Shown here one piece after another: positions 5,895 to 7,352 of a DNA stretch of 7,352 nucleotides (its first letter is position 1; each line of letters opens with the position of its first letter). Under the pieces are notes generated by a model. It ran no database searches. It was not told where the DNA came from and saw only the letters and a program-made list of their open reading frames with translations. The stretch is from Caulobacter sp. CCH9-E1 (lineage in GTDB: Bacteria; Pseudomonadota; Alphaproteobacteria; Caulobacterales; Caulobacteraceae). Both the position numbers and the translations under genes were made by a program. The stretch covers positions 1 to 7,352 of the forward strand of contig NZ_LSJA01000048.1 of assembly GCF_001556515.1 (NCBI RefSeq), read 5' to 3'.

Positions 5895-6031
5895 TACTCC
5901 GATCTCCCGGCGAATGCCGGGGCCCAGATCGAACCCACAAGCGCCTATCGCTTGGCGAGGCCCTAGGGCGCGAACACCCAAGCCGCTCAGGCTGAATCTG
6001 GGCCCCGCATTCGCCGGGGAGGTCGGATTAA
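5895..6031. repeat. long imperfect palindromic intergenic element
   Basis: The arms at ~5895-5934 and ~5991-6031 are imperfect reverse complements, sharing CGGCGAATG and GGGGCCCAGAT with a few mismatches and one-base indels. Their symmetry centre falls in the palindrome GCCCTAGGGC (5960-5969). Smaller hairpins are nested inside: CCCGGC-GAAT-GCCGGG at 5906-5921, CAAGCG/CGCTTG at 5938-5954 and AGCC/GGCT at 5981-5993. It fills the gap between two convergent genes and has no coding potential. It looks like a dispersed, non-autonomous palindromic repeat; with no T-tail it is at best a Rho-type or structural 3' end for the oxygenase gene. Confidence 0.7.
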
Positions 6032-6059
6032 GAAAGAGCGCGACGGTCTCCCGTCGCGC
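6028..6059 (-). terminator. Rho-independent terminator of the alcohol dehydrogenase gene
   Basis: A perfect 9-bp stem (6038-6046 with 6051-6059) and 4-base loop begin 10 bases past the adh stop codon. Read on the minus strand the stem is followed by TCTTTCTTAA, a good T-rich tail. Confidence 0.8.
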
Positions 6060-6069
6060 CAATGATGCC

Positions 6070-7113
6070 CTACAGCGTCGCCATGTCGATCACGAAGCGG
6101 TAGCGCACGTCGCTCTTGTGCATGCGCTTGTAGGCCTCGTTGATCTGGTCGATCGAGATGGTCTCGATCTCGGCGACGATGTTGTTCTCGCCGCAGAAGT
6201 CGAGCATCTCCTGGGTTTCCTTGATCGAGCCGATCATCGAGCCCGCCAGGGTGCGGCGGCCGGGGATCAGGGCGAAGGCGTTCAGCGGCACCGGCTCTTC
6301 CGGCGCGCCGACGATCACCATGGTCCCGTCGATCTTCAGCAGGGCCAGGTACGCGCCCCAATCCAGCGGCGACGAGACGGTGCAGATCAGCAGGTCGAAC
6401 GTGTCGGCCAGCGTCTCGAACGTCTTCGGATCGTTGGTGGCGTAATAGTGGTCCGCGCCCAGGCGCAGGCCGTCTTCCTGCTTTGACAGGGTCTGGCTCA
6501 GCACCGTGACCTCCGCCCCCATGGCGTGGGCCAGCTTGACGCCCATATGGCCCAGGCCGCCCATGCCCAGGATCGCGACCTTCTTGCCAGGACCGGCGTT
6601 CCAGTGGCGCAGCGGGGAATAGAGCGTGATGCCCGCGCACAGCAGCGGCGCGGCGGCGTCCAGCGGCAGGTTCTCGGGGATCGACAGGACGTAGTCTTCC
6701 TTGACCACGATGTGGTCGGAATAGCCGCCGTAGGTCGGGGTGTCCGAACCGGGTTCGAAGGCGCTGTAGGTCAGCACCAGGCCCGGCTGGTACTGCTCGC
6801 GATCCAGGTCGCGGGCGGCCTTGCAGGTGACGCAGCTGTCGACGAAGCAGCCGACGCCGACGGGGTCGCCTTCCTTGAACCTGGTGACATTGGCGCCGAC
6901 GGCGGTGACCACGCCGGCGATCTCGTGGCCCGGGACGATCGGATAGACGCTCTGGCCCCAGCCGTTGTCGACCATGTGGATGTCGGAGTGGCAGACGCCG
7001 CAGTACTTGATCGAGATGACGACGTCGTCGGGATTGGGGGCGCGGCGTTCGAAGGTGAACGGCGCCAGGGGCGCGCCAGCGGCGGGCGCCGCATAGCCTT
7101 TAGCGGTGGCCAT
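6070..7113 (-). CDS. zinc-dependent NAD(P) alcohol/aldehyde dehydrogenase, YahK/CAD-like
   Basis: A 347-aa medium-chain dehydrogenase, likely a cytosolic NADPH-dependent aldehyde reductase of the cinnamyl-alcohol-dehydrogenase/YahK group. Catalytic-zinc residues are present: C41 (CGVCHSD), H63-E64 (PGHE) and C159 (LLCAG). The Rossmann motif is GMGGLGHMG at 183-191. After the next strand comes S206 with K211 ([13 protein letters not shown]), where NAD-specific enzymes carry an acidic residue, so NADP(H) is preferred. The structural-zinc lobe is altered: C94 and C97 remain, but the third and fourth cysteine positions are A100 and about Q109. I chose the ATG at 7113 (MATAKGYAA), the family's usual start, with AAGGA ~10 bases upstream; starts at 7179 or 7224 add non-family residues. 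It is convergent with the oxygenase gene and has its own terminator. The physiological substrate is unknown. Confidence 0.93.
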   Translation of the reverse strand: MATAKGYAAPAAGAPLAPFTFERRAPNPDDVVISIKYCGVCHSDIHMVDNGWGQSVYPIVPGHEIAGVVTAVGANVTRFKEGDPVGVGCFVDSCVTCKAARDLDREQYQPGLVLTYSAFEPGSDTPTYGGYSDHIVVKEDYVLSIPENLPLDAAAPLLCAGITLYSPLRHWNAGPGKKVAILGMGGLGHMGVKLAHAMGAEVTVLSQTLSKQEDGLRLGADHYYATNDPKTFETLADTFDLLICTVSSPLDWGAYLALLKIDGTMVIVGAPEEPVPLNAFALIPGRRTLAGSMIGSIKETQEMLDFCGENNIVAEIETISIDQINEAYKRMHKSDVRYRFVIDMATL

Positions 7114-7137
7114 TCGGGATAGATCCTTGGATTTGGA

Positions 7138-7170
7138 GATCGCGATCGGGGGAGGATCGCGTGCGGCGAT
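7138..7170. promoter_or_regulatory. palindromic sites upstream of adh, related to the ohr operator
   Basis: GATCGCGATC (7138-7147) is a perfect 10-bp palindrome. After GGGGGAG comes GATCGCGTGCGGCGAT (7155-7170), an inverted repeat (ATCGC/GCGAT) whose first 11 bases equal the reverse complement of the 2271-2284 site upstream of ohr. It lies ~40-57 bases ahead of the adh ATG, a suitable place for an operator. The remaining upstream DNA to 7305 shows no clear promoter or gene. The function is inferred from position and similarity only. Confidence 0.4.
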
Positions 7171-7305
7171 ACTTGCCATATGGGACCGCGCGGGCGGTAG
7201 ACCAGTCCGCCGGACCGATTGCACGATCCTCCAGGGATGGGGGAGCGGGCGCTGAGAGTTGAAAGCTGACAGGCTGAAAGTCGGTTCAGGGTGGTCAGCG
7301 GACCA

Positions 7306-7352
7306 AATCCTCCCCCCAGCGGGGGAGGTGTCGGCGAAGCCGACGGAGGGGG
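7306..7352. repeat. palindromic intergenic repeat, copy 2 (runs to the window edge)
   Basis: After AAAT, the core CCTCCCCCCAGCGGGGGAGG (7309-7328) is the exact reverse complement of the core at 2242-2261. It continues with a second hairpin, GTCGGC-GAA-GCCGAC (7330-7344), and GGAGGGGG (7345-7352), which could pair with the initial CCTCCCCC instead. The copy is therefore longer and more complete than the one at 2240, and may extend beyond the window. Confidence 0.8.

Noticed and set aside
5914..6486. Plus-strand open frame across the palindromic element into adh
   Set aside because: It is antisense to the dehydrogenase and starts inside a repeat; no ribosome site or family similarity.
4568..7113. 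Oxygenase and dehydrogenase acting as a polyisoprene-degradation pair
   Set aside because: They are convergent, separated by a repeat and terminator, and the oxygenase lacks an export signal. Chemical plausibility alone is not enough.

Overview
The window is dense, GC-rich bacterial DNA with strong third-position G/C. It looks like an alphaproteobacterium of the Caulobacter type. The signs are the codon usage, small palindromic intergenic repeats built on CCTCCCCC/GGGGGAGG, a candidate housekeeping promoter close to the Caulobacter TTGaCgS/GCTANAWC pattern, and a perfect GGAAC-N16-CGTT promoter of the EcfG (sigma-T) general stress response type. The genus is an inference; no marker gene is present.

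Layout. (1) 1-763, +: 3' part of a LACTB2-like metallo-beta-lactamase-fold hydrolase. It meets pdxH (pyridoxamine 5'-phosphate oxidase, 760-1437, -) tail to tail, the two stop codons sharing CTAG. (2) 1535-2233, +: a short J-domain co-chaperone, divergent from pdxH, followed by a palindromic repeat and a terminator-like hairpin. (3) 2301-3235, +: an organic-peroxide module made of a promoter with an embedded palindromic operator, ohr, then ohrR 10 bases later. (4) 3239-3634, -: a small two-helix membrane protein (DUF4282). (5) 3750-4310, -: an exported protein with 21-bp tandem repeats encoding Pro-Gly-Gln-rich units and a PRC-barrel-like C-terminal part, preceded by the predicted EcfG promoter and followed by a strong hairpin. 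(6) 4568-5890, +: a DUF2236/MpaB-family oxygenase with the conserved haem-site residues of rubber oxygenase Lcp. (7) 5895-6031: a long imperfect palindrome, with the adh terminator beside it. (8) 6070-7113, -: a zinc-dependent NADP-type alcohol/aldehyde dehydrogenase of the YahK/CAD group that has lost two of its four structural-zinc cysteines. (9) 7114-7352: adh upstream region, ending in a second copy of the palindromic repeat.

How the genes fit together. The best-defined unit is ohr-ohrR: OhrR carries the residues of the two-cysteine Xanthomonas type and should repress its own operon until organic hydroperoxides oxidise it. The same 12-bp palindrome occurs twice upstream of ohr, and an 11-bp part of it recurs upstream of adh. 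With the EcfG-type promoter on the repeat protein, this gives the window an oxidative and general-stress flavour. pdxH, the J-protein, the hydrolase and the oxygenase otherwise look like unlinked chromosomal genes. I see no phage, IS element, CRISPR, tRNA, rRNA or defence system. The least-explained items are the EcfG-driven repeat protein, the shared palindromes and the altered dehydrogenase zinc lobe.
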